Origin: Chryseobacterium gotjawalense
GTDB lineage: Bacteria > Bacteroidota > Bacteroidia > Flavobacteriales > Weeksellaceae
Length of the DNA stretch: 64,000 bases
Assembly: GCF_030012525.1 (NCBI RefSeq)
Contig: NZ_CP124855.1
Location: 1,984,001-2,048,000, forward strand
Reading direction: 5' to 3'
Shown: one piece after another, positions 7,985 through 16,982 of the stretch
How the letters are laid out: every line of letters starts with the position of its first letter
Position numbering within the stretch: position 1 is the first letter of the stretch
Program-made: the position numbers and the translations under genes
The notes under the pieces: model-generated
What the model saw: the letters and a program-made list of their open reading frames with translations, nothing else
Database searches by the model: none
Told to the model about the DNA's origin: nothing

Positions 7985-10177
7985 TTACTGAGCTGGCGGA
8001 ACAACTCCACCATTACTGTCATTCGGATTATTTTGTTTTAAAATATTGGCATCTTCTTTTGCCAGTTTATTTTTGGTCGGAATTTTATAATTCACAGAAA
8101 AACCAAAGTTTCTTGTGTCTGTTTTATTATAAAGAAAAACACTTTCTCCTTCTAATGGTCTGGAATGAAGTTGAGTTACCTGCGTATTGAACAGATCATT
8201 TCCGTAAACCGAAAGAGTTAGTTTATCATTCAGGAATTTCTTTGTGAAGGTCAAATCAAATTTTTGATTAAATGGCTTTTCCGACTCGAAATAATAGTAG
8301 CCAGCTTTTTTCGATAAGACATTATAATTCGCAGTCATTTTAATTTGAGAAGGAAGTACTACTTGCGCCATCAAATTTATAACCCACATTCCTTTCGGAT
8401 CTATTTCTTTAATTTCATGCTTCACATAACCTGCATACGCATAAAGAAAATTGATTTTATCAGGATTGAAATTCATCTTCATTATTTCACCGAAAGGCTT
8501 AGTGAAAATCATAAATGGAATCGGCATACCGACATTAAAATTATGAATTCTCATGTTCGGAATATTTACCTGCTGATTTTCGATAACATCGCCTTTTCGG
8601 GAAAGCAGTTGCGCTACTTGATTGTCAATCGAAGAAACATTATAACCGATAAAAGCGTAATCAAACGCCGAAAGTTTAATTTCGAAATTATCATAGATCG
8701 TTGGCTGCAAATAAGGATTTCCAGTTATGGTAGAATTGGGACCTGTAAAGGTATTGTTATTCGGGTTCAGCGCAGAAATGCTCGGCAAGGTGATTTTCTT
8801 GTTATAATTCAAAGCCAGATAAACCTGATTCATCAGATTATATTGAATACTTGCATTCGGAAACAGCTTGAATTTATTAAAAGGAATGAGATCTTCCTCC
8901 TGCAATATTCCATTAGTATCATTAAATCTCGTCTTTCCGGAAATGTCATAATTCTCGGCTCTTGTTCCTAAAGTAAAATCAAATTTTTTCAATTTTGCCT
9001 GAAATTCCAGATAAGTAGAAGCGGTGTTTCTTTGATATTCAAGATTGGTAATTCCTTTACTCTCGGTATCGAAAATCTGATTTTCATACAAACCTCCGAA
9101 ACTCACTTTCCCTTCATCTAAAATTTTAACCGGCTGCGAAAAATCTACTTTGAAGTTGGAAACCTGCATTAAAGAAGTATTATCGAGCACCCTTCCATAA
9201 CTTTGGTTACCAAACGAAGTTGAATTATTGTAAATATTATCTTGATAGAAATCATTGTTTGACCGCGTATATCCTGCCTGGAAATCTAACTTTTTATTCT
9301 TATCATCAAATCTTTTTTGATAACTGATAACAGCTTCCTGACGAAGTGAATTCGTTTTTGCCGCATCCAGTGCCGTATATTTATTTAAAACCTTACCCGA
9401 CAGCAAATAGGAACCGTCACTTAAGGTAACATTATCATTATTGTTACTATAAACGTCATAATTCAATAATAACTTATCATTGCCCAAATCGAAAGTTACA
9501 CCCGCTTTTGCGAAAGTTCCGCGCGCAATTCTATCGGTATTTGATAAAACCAGGTTATCCTGATTGCTGTTCATTTCACTTTCACGGTAGCTTTGACCCA
9601 CTCTCAGTTGCCAGCCGAAATATTTATTTCTGGCGTTTAAACTTAAAGAATTATTGGTTCTGCTGCGGAATTTTTCCTCATTCGTAAAGGCGTAATTCCC
9701 AGAATAAGTTGCAGTTAAATATTTATTAGCGTTTTTATTGGTAATGATATTCATGATCGCACCACCAGAAGAAGCAGGAAATTCTGCACCCGGCTGCGTA
9801 ATCACTTCAATTCTTTCAATGGAGTTCGCAGGCATTCCTTCCAGAAAAGAAGTCAGATCGTTACTTGAAATATTTAAAGGCCGACCGTTCAGATAAACCG
9901 CAAGCATTTTCCCCTGATACATCATTCCGGCAATATCGGTAGCAACCAAACCCGGAAGTTTTTTAATTCCTTCCATCGCGCTCCCGGTATTGAGACTTTC
10001 CTGCTCTGAAAAATCAAAAATGGTACGGTCTGCTTTTTGTTCAACGGCTTTTTTAGTTTTGGTGATAACAACGCCTTCTATTTCCTTTTCTTTGGTAGGA
10101 GAATTCGTTTTTTCCTGCGAAAAATAGAGTTGGGAAAACAATAAAGCAATAACTGCAACGGTAATTTTTTTGGTCAT
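7985..10177 (-). CDS. TonB-dependent receptor / outer-membrane beta-barrel family protein
   Basis: A 730-residue outer-membrane protein. MTKKITVAVIALLFSQLYFS is a signal peptide. The next region is a TonB plug (about 35-150, with KKLPGLVATDIAGMMYQGK and IERIEVITQPGAEFPASSGG), followed by a large beta-barrel resembling the OMP_b-brl_3 family. It lacks the N-terminal carboxypeptidase-like domain and the SusC features, so import of a siderophore, metal or small molecule is possible, but no substrate is indicated. The C-terminus carries a short polar tail ending GGVVPPAQ. The reading frame extends to a TTG at 10195, but the ATG at 10177 directly precedes the signal peptide. It is separated from upstream aconitase by a terminator. 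Confidence 0.88.
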   Translation of the reverse strand: MTKKITVAVIALLFSQLYFSQEKTNSPTKEKEIEGVVITKTKKAVEQKADRTIFDFSEQESLNTGSAMEGIKKLPGLVATDIAGMMYQGKMLAVYLNGRPLNISSNDLTSFLEGMPANSIERIEVITQPGAEFPASSGGAIMNIITNKNANKYLTATYSGNYAFTNEEKFRSRTNNSLSLNARNKYFGWQLRVGQSYRESEMNSNQDNLVLSNTDRIARGTFAKAGVTFDLGNDKLLLNYDVYSNNNDNVTLSDGSYLLSGKVLNKYTALDAAKTNSLRQEAVISYQKRFDDKNKKLDFQAGYTRSNNDFYQDNIYNNSTSFGNQSYGRVLDNTSLMQVSNFKVDFSQPVKILDEGKVSFGGLYENQIFDTESKGITNLEYQRNTASTYLEFQAKLKKFDFTLGTRAENYDISGKTRFNDTNGILQEEDLIPFNKFKLFPNASIQYNLMNQVYLALNYNKKITLPSISALNPNNNTFTGPNSTITGNPYLQPTIYDNFEIKLSAFDYAFIGYNVSSIDNQVAQLLSRKGDVIENQQVNIPNMRIHNFNVGMPIPFMIFTKPFGEIMKMNFNPDKINFLYAYAGYVKHEIKEIDPKGMWVINLMAQVVLPSQIKMTANYNVLSKKAGYYYFESEKPFNQKFDLTFTKKFLNDKLTLSVYGNDLFNTQVTQLHSRPLEGESVFLYNKTDTRNFGFSVNYKIPTKNKLAKEDANILKQNNPNDSNGGVVPPAQ

Positions 10178-10256
10178 AAATAGGTTTCTATTCAATTAGA
10201 CAACGATATATCCGAAAAGTTACAATCATTTATATTTTAAAACACGAAATAAAAAA

Positions 10257-10278
10257 ACCGCCCAATTTCTTGAGCGGT
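10257..10278 (-). terminator. Intrinsic terminator of aconitase gene
   Basis: Stem ACCGCTCAA/TTGGGCGGT (one G-U pair) with a GAAA loop on the reverse strand, followed by T7. It lies just after the aconitase stop. Confidence 0.85.
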
Positions 10279-10301
10279 TTATTATAAGTAATCTTAACTA
10301 A

Positions 10302-12578
10302 TTATGCATTTCTTGCAGCTTCAGCAGCGATCAGGTTCAATGCAGATCCTGCTTTATACCAATCGATTTGCTGAGCGTTATAAGTATGGTTCGTTACCAC
10401 CACATCTTTAGTGCCGTCGGCGTGAACCAATTCTAAAGTTAACGGTTTTCCTGGCGCGAACTGCTCTAAATCTAAGAAGTTCACCGTATCATCTTCCTGG
10501 AATTTGTCATAGTCAGCTTTGTCAGCAAACGTTAAACCTAGCATTCCTTGTTTCTTCAAATTCGTTTCGTGAATACGCGCGAAAGATTTTACCAAAACAG
10601 CTTTTACACCAAGATGTCTCGGCTCCATAGCAGCGTGTTCTCTGGAAGACCCTTCACCATAGTTTTCATCACCAACTACAATGGTTGAAACGCCCGCAGC
10701 TTTATACGCTCTCGCTACTGCAGGAACTTCACCGTATTCGCCTGTAAGACTGTTTTTCACGGTATTGGTTTCCATATTGTAAGCGTTGACTGCTCCAATC
10801 AACATGTTGTTCGAAATATTATCTAAATGGCCACGGTATTTTAACCACGGTCCCGCCATAGAAATATGGTCGGTTGTACATTTTCCGAAAGCTTTAATTA
10901 AAACTTTGGCTCCGGTAATATTTTGACCATCCCAAGGCTGGAAAGGCTCTAATAATTGCAACCTGTCTGAAGTCGGGCTTACCGCAATCTGAACGGAAGA
11001 ACCGTCTTCTGAAGGAGCTTGATAACCATTATCATCAACCGCAAATCCTTTTTCCGGTAATTCAAAACCTTTCGGCTCGTCTAATTTAATCTGTTCACCT
11101 GCCTGGTTCGTTAAAGTATCTGTAATCGGATTAAAATCTAATCTTCCTGCAATCGCAACAGCAGCAACCATTTCCGGTGAAGCTACAAACGCGTGCGTAT
11201 TTGGATTACCATCTGCTCTTTTCGCGAAGTTTCTGTTGAAAGAATGGATGATCGAGTTTTTCTCTCCTTTATCAGAACCCTCTCTGTCCCACTGACCGAT
11301 ACATGGTCCACAGGCATTGGTAAAGATTCTGGCGTTTTCGAATTTTCTAAATGAATCCAGGAAACCATCTCTCTCAGCAGTGAATTTCACTTGCTCAGAA
11401 CCTGGGTTAATTCCTAAAATCGCTTTTGGTTTAACGCCTTTAGCAAAAGCATCTTCAACGATAGAAGCCGCTCTTGATAAATCTTCATAAGAAGAGTTGG
11501 TACATGAACCGATCAGCGCCCATTCTACTTCGATTGGCCAGCCGTTTGCAACAGCTTTTTCATGGAATTCAGCAACAGGTGTTGCCAAGTCCGGTGTGAA
11601 AGGTCCGTTTAAATGTGGCGTTAATTCATCCAGATTAATCTCGATAACCTGGTCAAAATAAAGTTCAGGGTTTGCATAAACCTCAGCATCTCCGGTTAAG
11701 TGATCAGCGATTACATCAGCAGCATCTACGACATCCTGTCTTCCGGTTGCAGCTAAATATCTTCTCATGGAATCATCATATCCGAAAGTAGAAGTGGTTG
11801 CTCCAATTTCAGCACCCATATTACAGATCGTTCCTTTTCCGGTGGCAGAAAGTGAGTTGGCGCCTTCACCGAAATATTCTACGATACAGCCTGTTCCTCC
11901 TTTCACGGTAAGAATCCCGGCCACTTTTAGAATAATATCTTTTGCGGAAGCCCAACCGCTTAGTTTTCCTGTCAATTTGATACCGATTAATTTCGGCATC
12001 TTCAGTTCCCAAGCCATTCCAGCCATTACGTCAACAGCATCTGCGCCACCAACACCAATTGCCACCATTCCCAAACCACCGGCATTTACTGTGTGTGAGT
12101 CGGTTCCAATCATCATTCCACCCGGGAATGCATAGTTTTCTAAAACCACCTGGTGAATAATCCCAGCACCTGGTTTCCAAAAACCAATACCATATTTATC
12201 ACAAACAGAACTCAGGAAATTAAATACTTCTGAGTTTTTGTTGATACCATCCTGTAAATCGGCTTCAGCACCTACTCTTGCCTGAATAAGGTGATCAGCG
12301 TGTGCGGTAGAAGGAACAGCAACTTTTGATTTTCCGGCTTGCATAAATTGTAATAACGCCATCTGTGCGGTCGCATCCTGCATTGCTACTCGATCCGGTG
12401 CGAAATCTACGTAAGAATTTCCACGCTCGTACGCCTGCGTTGCGCTGCCTTCCCAAAGATGGGTATAAAGAATTTTCTCTGCAAGGGTAAGCGGTTTTCC
12501 CACAGCTTTACGAGCCGCTTCGATCCTTTCCGGATAACGCGCATACACCTCCTTAATCATATCAATGTCAAAAGTCAT
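10302..12578 (-). CDS. acn: Aconitate hydratase (mitochondrial-type aconitase)
   Basis: TCA-cycle enzyme isomerising citrate to isocitrate through cis-aconitate, using a 4Fe-4S cluster. The 758-residue product ligates the cluster with C359 ([13 protein letters not shown]), C423 and C426 (ACGPCIGQW), one position away from C358/C421/C424 of pig-heart aconitase numbering. The C-terminal swivel domain includes [18 protein letters not shown]. Length and motifs fit the mitochondrial-like clade rather than AcnA/IRP1 (about 890 residues) or AcnB. No signal peptide. A TATTTTTG promoter element lies 36 bp upstream of the ATG, and a terminator follows the stop, so it appears monocistronic. Identification secure. 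Confidence 0.97.
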   Translation of the reverse strand: MTFDIDMIKEVYARYPERIEAARKAVGKPLTLAEKILYTHLWEGSATQAYERGNSYVDFAPDRVAMQDATAQMALLQFMQAGKSKVAVPSTAHADHLIQARVGAEADLQDGINKNSEVFNFLSSVCDKYGIGFWKPGAGIIHQVVLENYAFPGGMMIGTDSHTVNAGGLGMVAIGVGGADAVDVMAGMAWELKMPKLIGIKLTGKLSGWASAKDIILKVAGILTVKGGTGCIVEYFGEGANSLSATGKGTICNMGAEIGATTSTFGYDDSMRRYLAATGRQDVVDAADVIADHLTGDAEVYANPELYFDQVIEINLDELTPHLNGPFTPDLATPVAEFHEKAVANGWPIEVEWALIGSCTNSSYEDLSRAASIVEDAFAKGVKPKAILGINPGSEQVKFTAERDGFLDSFRKFENARIFTNACGPCIGQWDREGSDKGEKNSIIHSFNRNFAKRADGNPNTHAFVASPEMVAAVAIAGRLDFNPITDTLTNQAGEQIKLDEPKGFELPEKGFAVDDNGYQAPSEDGSSVQIAVSPTSDRLQLLEPFQPWDGQNITGAKVLIKAFGKCTTDHISMAGPWLKYRGHLDNISNNMLIGAVNAYNMETNTVKNSLTGEYGEVPAVARAYKAAGVSTIVVGDENYGEGSSREHAAMEPRHLGVKAVLVKSFARIHETNLKKQGMLGLTFADKADYDKFQEDDTVNFLDLEQFAPGKPLTLELVHADGTKDVVVTNHTYNAQQIDWYKAGSALNLIAAEAARNA

Positions 12579-12613
12579 ATCTGTTGGTTTTTTATTATCT
12601 TTTTTTAGAAAGT

Positions 12614-12621
12614 CAAAAATA
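12614..12621 (-). promoter_or_regulatory. Promoter -7 element of aconitase gene
   Basis: TATTTTTG on the reverse strand, 35 bp before the aconitase ATG. Confidence 0.45.
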
Positions 12622-12942
12622 CGAATTATTTTAAGTATAAGTCCTTTAATCTCATTTAGAATAAATATAAATATAATGTTCTATTTCTATTTCCGAAAGC
12701 ATCCTGATGTTTTAATACGGTATCATGACCCACATAACAAAAATTCAAAAAACATATTTTAAACCGTAAAAGAACTAAAAAGTCCAATTCAAAAAAAGTT
12801 AAAAACAAATAGTGAGCAACAGTAGCGTAATCCTTATCCATATTGCTTTTGAACACTTTTATTTTATCACTTCCAACTTCGTTGAATCTTGAATAGGCGA
12901 TAGATTTTTTTTCGTGTACTAATCACAATATTACATCATAAC

Positions 12943-13061
12943 GGGATCTGTTCCAAAGGAAGGTAAAAGCTACGCTGAACAGTCCCACTGGAGTCTATGG
13001 CGAAAGTACGCGTTAACTACGGGTTAACCTACGCGGATCACTTGCAGCAAAGACTTTGGAA
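12943..13061. ncRNA. Candidate structured small RNA (strand undetermined)
   Basis: A GC-richer island in AT-rich spacer with two strong hairpins. In hairpin 1, GGGA+CTGTTC (12943-12953, one bulged T) pairs with GAACAG+TCCC (12977-12986). In hairpin 2, CGC+GTTAAC (13009-13017) pairs with GTTAAC+GCG (13023-13035, four-base bulge). In addition TTCCAAAG (12951-12958) is exactly complementary to CTTTGGAA (13054-13061) and overlaps hairpin 1 by three bases, so the two folds compete. No open frame spans it and no oligo-T terminator is clear on either strand. 6S-like RNA of Flavobacteria is one possibility; a decayed element is another. Confidence 0.4.
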
Positions 13062-13358
13062 GAAATTAATAAGTAAAAAAGAGACATTTAACAGAAAGTA
13101 AAAAAAATACAATATCCTTTCTGTCGATCAGTTGTAAAGATACAAAAAAACTTAAAGCCTGTTTACATAAAATTACAAATAGATTTAGAAACGAAAAATT
13201 TGCAGAATAAAATATGATCCGGGAGTTATATGGTTTCACTTTTCGGGTACAAAATTGATATTTAATAAATTTCAACCGCTCTTATTATTTTTAAAAATAA
13301 AATCAACTGTCAAAAAAAGAACGTATTTTTCCGTTCATAATTGATTTAAAAAATTGTA

Positions 13359-13733
13359 GTGGTCAGTAGAAACCTTCAAAACAGTATTTATTTCACCTTC
13401 GCAATCTTGCTGGGGTTGCTCTACTATTTTTACAATCCTGCGTATTATCAGCTATTCCCGAACTGTATTTTCAAAAGCTTGACGGGATTAAGCTGTCCCG
13501 GTTGTGGCGCGCAAAGAGCGACTCACGAATTACTGCACCTGAACTTTAAAAATGCTTTTGCTTACAACCCTTTGCTCGTCGTTTCTTTACCTTATGCCTT
13601 GACGGGCTTATTGTTTTATCAAACCAAATTAAAAGAGCGCTTCCCCAACACCAGGCAGTTTTTGTACGGTCAGAAAGCGATTTTAATTGTTTTAGTGTTG
13701 ATAATCCTGTTCTTCATTTTCCGGAATTTATAA
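13359..13733 (+). CDS. DUF2752-family small membrane protein
   Basis: A 124-residue protein with three predicted membrane helices (about 8-22, 70-85 and 105-122). It has the DUF2752 hallmark CPGCGAQRATHELLHLNFKNA after a conserved Cys (PNCIFKSLTGLSCPGCG). The function of this family is unknown. The cysteines could bind a metal or form disulfides near the membrane face. The only reasonable start is GTG at 13359; no ATG precedes the first helix. It is followed 33 bp later by the WG-repeat gene, which has its own promoter-like element. Confidence 0.8.
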   Translation: MVSRNLQNSIYFTFAILLGLLYYFYNPAYYQLFPNCIFKSLTGLSCPGCGAQRATHELLHLNFKNAFAYNPLLVVSLPYALTGLLFYQTKLKERFPNTRQFLYGQKAILIVLVLIILFFIFRNL

Positions 13734-13738
13734 ATTCC

Positions 13739-13746
13739 TATTTTTG
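13739..13746 (+). promoter_or_regulatory. Promoter -7 element of the WG-repeat gene
   Basis: TATTTTTG 20 bp before the ATG at 13767. Confidence 0.4.
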
Positions 13747-13766
13747 CAAATTACTTCCAATTAATA

Positions 13767-14525
13767 ATGAAAAATATTTTCACTTTACTTTTATTCAGCT
13801 TCTCAACGGTTGTTTTTGCACAGAAAAAATCGGTTAACACAAAAGCAAACCTTAAAAAAACAGTTGCTGAAAAAACGACAGTTCCAAAAGTTAATTCAGA
13901 TCTCATAAAAATCAACGATTCTATTCCGGCGCTTATTCCTTATAAAAAAGAAGGCAAATCCGGTTTTATCAATCAGAAAGGCAAAATCATCATCGCACCG
14001 GTTTACAGCAATGTTGGGTTTTTCACCGAAGACTGCAATCTTTTGAATTCCCCCAACAGTAAAGTTCAGAAATTCGGTTCGAAAGAGTACGCTTCCGTAA
14101 GGCTCGACGGAGAAGATTACAGAATGGATCAATCCGGAAAAAGAGTGTATCGCTTTAAAGAGGAGGATTTAGGGATTTGCCCTCAACAATTTAAAGCGCA
14201 GTTATTCCATGCCTATATTTTAAATAAAGCTTACGGAATTATCGAAGATTCCAAATTCCACGATGCTTCAGATTACCGGCACTTCACCATTTACCCCCAG
14301 TTTCAATACCTTCATATTCTGGAAGGAGATGATCTGAAAAACCCGATGATCATCGCCGTGAAAAATGATCAGTTCGGAATTATCGACGTTACCGGAAAAG
14401 TCATTATTCCGTTTGAATATGAAGACATCAAAAGAAACTACAGCTGGAAACTCGGCCGTTTGTTTGAAGTGACCAAAGACGGCGAAAATTACTTCTTTAT
14501 TGATATTGCCAACAAGGCATATTAA
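13767..14525 (+). CDS. WG-repeat-containing secreted protein
   Basis: A 252-residue protein with a signal peptide (MKNIFTLLLFSFSTVVFAQ). It has at least two WG-type repeats: GKSGFINQKGKIIIAPVYS (about 64-82) and DQFGIIDVTGKVIIPFEYED (about 201-220). These beta-rich repeats are common in Bacteroidota periplasmic or surface proteins; their role is not established. No catalytic motif was seen. It is followed by the TPP riboswitch, which belongs to the next gene. Confidence 0.82.
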   Translation: MKNIFTLLLFSFSTVVFAQKKSVNTKANLKKTVAEKTTVPKVNSDLIKINDSIPALIPYKKEGKSGFINQKGKIIIAPVYSNVGFFTEDCNLLNSPNSKVQKFGSKEYASVRLDGEDYRMDQSGKRVYRFKEEDLGICPQQFKAQLFHAYILNKAYGIIEDSKFHDASDYRHFTIYPQFQYLHILEGDDLKNPMIIAVKNDQFGIIDVTGKVIIPFEYEDIKRNYSWKLGRLFEVTKDGENYFFIDIANKAY

Positions 14526-14552
14526 GAAAATAGTTGTAAGTTTACACCCAGA

Positions 14553-14630
14553 AATTAAAGGGGTGCTGTGAAAAGCTGAGATTATACCCAATGAACCTGG
14601 AACAGATAATGCTGTTTAGGGAAAGCTGAT
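14553..14630 (+). ncRNA. TPP riboswitch (THI element)
   Basis: The thiamin pyrophosphate aptamer core is readable in order: GGGGTGC (14560-14566), GCTGAGA (14575-14581), ATACCCA (14584-14590), GAACCTG (14593-14599), CAGATAATGCTG (14603-14614) and AGGGAAAGC (14618-14626). This matches the E. coli thiM/thiC consensus (GGGGTGC, CTGAGA, ATACCC, ACCTGAT, ATAATGCCAG, AGGGAA) with a much shortened P3 arm. It lies upstream of a TonB-dependent receptor, so that receptor is predicted to be repressed when TPP is plentiful. Confidence 0.93.
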
Positions 14631-14706
14631 GAGCTGATTTAACAATTCGATGATTTACTGATTTTGACATCATCATATTTTCAAATTAACTCATTAGCAC
14701 ATTGCA
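14622..14706 (+). repeat. GATGA/ATCATC-type dispersed palindromic repeat, copy A
   Basis: Low-complexity imperfect palindrome rich in TGATGA and ATCATC, with GATGAGCTGATTTAAC at the left and AATTAACTCATTAGCACATT at the right. It closely resembles the sequence at 24860-25022 (AATTAACTCATCAGCAAATC). It lies between the TPP aptamer and the receptor start, so it forms part of the riboswitch leader. Confidence 0.4.
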
Positions 14707-14746
14707 AGTCGCCCCTTTTATTCAATTAATCTTAAAAATTAAAAGA

Positions 14747-16864
14747 ATGAAAGGATTTATTTTTTTAGGACTTCTCGCAGGTCCATTTTACTTTGCACAA
14801 AATACCGTGCAGGATTCCCTCAAAACGAAGGAAATTGAAAGTATCAACTTTCTAAAACGGCTGCCCGTCACCAAAGAAATCATCAACGTTGAAAAAGATC
14901 TGGGACAAAAAAATCTTGGTCAGGATTTACCGATTTTACTGAAAAACCAAATGTCTGTGATTTCGACTTCCGATGCCGGAAACGGCGTTGGTTATACCGG
15001 ATTTAGAATTCGTGGTGTTGGCGGAACCGCAATCAATGTAATGCTGAACGGTGTTCCGTACAATGATTCGGAATCTCAGGGAACCTTTTTTGTAAATGTT
15101 GGAGATTTAACGAGTTCCGCCTCTCAAATCGTCATTCAGCGCGGCGTCGGGACTTCTTCAAATGGAGTTTCTGCTTTTGGGGCGAGCGTCAATGTGATTA
15201 CCAAAAGTCCCGAAGAACAGTTTTATGTAAAATCTGATGATTCATACGGATCTTTTAATACCTATAAATATTCTGCAGAAGTGGGAAGCGGAAAATTCTG
15301 GAAAGACCGGTTATCAGTAATGGGAAGGTATACCACCATTCATTCTGACGGTTATATTGACCGCGCTTTTTCAAATCTGGATTCTTACAATTTTACTGCG
15401 CTTTTTGAAGAGAAGAAAACCAAAATCAGACTCATGGCTTTTGGCGGAAAAGAAAAAACCTACCAAGCCTGGAACGGAATTGACAAAGCAACCTGGGAAA
15501 CCAACCCGAAATTTAATTATTCCGGAGCAATTTATGATGCGAACTGGGAAAACATTGTTGGGTTTTACGACAACGAAACCGATAATTACCGCCAAAACCA
15601 TTACCAATTATTGTGGGAACAAAATTTTAACAATCATTGGAATCTTGAGACGACTTTTCATTATACCAAAGGAAAAGGATATTATGAAAACTACAAACAG
15701 GACGCGAAGTTTTCGAAATACAATTTACCCGACTTAATCACTGATAATCAAACCATTAAAAGAACAGATTTCATCCGTAAAAAATGGCTGGATAATGATT
15801 TTTACGGCGGAGTTTCTACGCTGTATGGAAAGTTTGAAAATCTCGACTTAAATTTCGGAATCGTTGGAAACCAATATTTCGGAAAGCATTTCGGAAACGT
15901 TTCCGGCGTTTATTTTCCTGAAATCTTCGAACACGAATATTATAGAAATAACGGAATAAAAACCGAATTCGCTGGTTTTGCAAAAGCAATTGTGAAATTA
16001 AACAAGTTTGAACTGTACGGAGATTTGCAGCTGAGAAACATTAATTATGACACTGAAGTCATTCAGCAAGGCGATAATGAAGGCGCCGAATTAAGTAAAA
16101 ACTGGTTATTCTTTAATCCGAAAATGGGCCTGAATTATAAAATCAATTCCGGAAAATTATTCTTTTCTTACGCTCATGCCCATCGGGAACCGAATCGGGA
16201 CGACATTTTCGCCAATCCGGAAATCCAACCTGAAAAACTTCACGATTTCGAAGCTGGAATCGAAAAAGCGATTGGAAACTTTTCTTTTACTACCAATTTA
16301 TACTACATGAATTATGTGAATCAGTTGGTTTTAAACGGTCAGATCAATGATATCGGTGAATTCATCCGCGTGAATTCCGGGAAAAGTTACCGGATGGGAA
16401 TCGAGGTCGGTGCTTTGGCAAAACTTTCACAACAGTGGACTATTTCCGGGAATTTCACTTTAAGTAAAAATGAAAACAAAGACTTTAAAAATGAAACTGA
16501 TACAGGATTTGAAAGTTTAGGAAATACTCCCATTTCTTTTTCACCAGATTTCATGGGCAATATCCTGGTCAATTATTCACCAACATCAAAATTCAGCTTA
16601 GGACTTCAAAACCAATATGTTGGAAGCCAGTTCTTAGATAACACGAACAACGAAAATTTAAAACTAAATAATTATATCTTAACCGATTTTAATGCGAAAT
16701 ATACTTTAAATATAAAAAGAACTGAAGTTGATCTGAAATTATTAGTGAACAATATTTTCAATAAAAAAGATGTGAATAATGGATTTGTTTATGATCAGAA
16801 TCCTTTTTACTTTTCACAAGCGGGAACGAATTTCTTATTCGGCGTGAGCATTAAATATCAATAA
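14747..16864 (+). CDS. TonB-dependent receptor, probable thiamin or precursor uptake
   Basis: A 705-residue outer-membrane receptor. MKGFIFLGLLAGPFYFAQ is a signal peptide, followed by a plug domain (about 40-165, with GFRIRGVGGTAINVMLNG and IVIQRGVGTSSNGVSAFGAS) and a beta-barrel ending FGVSIKYQ. The upstream TPP riboswitch is the main clue to the substrate: thiamin, its phosphates or the HMP precursor. The frame extends to TTG at 14702, but ATG at 14747 directly precedes the signal peptide. No inner-membrane thiamin transporter (PnuT-like) or thiamin kinase follows; a strong terminator closes the unit. Receptor family secure, substrate inferred. Confidence 0.92.
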   Translation: MKGFIFLGLLAGPFYFAQNTVQDSLKTKEIESINFLKRLPVTKEIINVEKDLGQKNLGQDLPILLKNQMSVISTSDAGNGVGYTGFRIRGVGGTAINVMLNGVPYNDSESQGTFFVNVGDLTSSASQIVIQRGVGTSSNGVSAFGASVNVITKSPEEQFYVKSDDSYGSFNTYKYSAEVGSGKFWKDRLSVMGRYTTIHSDGYIDRAFSNLDSYNFTALFEEKKTKIRLMAFGGKEKTYQAWNGIDKATWETNPKFNYSGAIYDANWENIVGFYDNETDNYRQNHYQLLWEQNFNNHWNLETTFHYTKGKGYYENYKQDAKFSKYNLPDLITDNQTIKRTDFIRKKWLDNDFYGGVSTLYGKFENLDLNFGIVGNQYFGKHFGNVSGVYFPEIFEHEYYRNNGIKTEFAGFAKAIVKLNKFELYGDLQLRNINYDTEVIQQGDNEGAELSKNWLFFNPKMGLNYKINSGKLFFSYAHAHREPNRDDIFANPEIQPEKLHDFEAGIEKAIGNFSFTTNLYYMNYVNQLVLNGQINDIGEFIRVNSGKSYRMGIEVGALAKLSQQWTISGNFTLSKNENKDFKNETDTGFESLGNTPISFSPDFMGNILVNYSPTSKFSLGLQNQYVGSQFLDNTNNENLKLNNYILTDFNAKYTLNIKRTEVDLKLLVNNIFNKKDVNNGFVYDQNPFYFSQAGTNFLFGVSIKYQ

Positions 16865-16913
16865 TTAAAAGTTAACGAAACACTATTCATGTTTTTTCGC
16901 AATTACCTGATTG

Positions 16914-16936
16914 AAGACTGCTTTTTGGGCAGTCTT
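16914..16936 (+). terminator. Intrinsic terminator of the TPP-controlled receptor gene
   Basis: Eight-bp stem AAGACTGC/GCAGTCTT with loop TTTTTGG, followed by a run of T. Confidence 0.9.
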
Positions 16937-16968
16937 TTTTTATTTTTGATTAAATGAATCAAAAAACA

Positions 16969-16976
16969 TAAATTTG
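16969..16976 (+). promoter_or_regulatory. Promoter -7 element abutting the HU-CCDC81 start codon
   Basis: TAAATTTG ends six bases before the ATG at 16983, which implies a leaderless or nearly leaderless transcript. Confidence 0.5.
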
Positions 16977-16982
16977 CCAAGT

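Larger units (their letters stand above)
12579..13358. other. 780-bp gene-free intergenic region
   Basis: No convincing gene lies between aconitase and the DUF2752 gene. The short frames here lack family resemblance and good starts. Most of the region is very AT-rich. The exception is a GC-richer stretch at about 12941-13061 with strong hairpins, described separately. A small hairpin GAACG/CGTTC (about 13318-13336) lies just before the DUF2752 gene. Confidence 0.6.

Noticed and set aside
8345-8971. 208-residue frame on the opposite strand of the TonB receptor gene
   Set aside because: Low-complexity, no family resemblance, and fully inside a well-supported receptor gene: an antisense shadow.
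12656-12856. 66-residue reverse frame in the long gap
   Set aside because: No start context, no family, hydrophobic low-complexity reading of AT-rich DNA; it does not explain the hairpin island.
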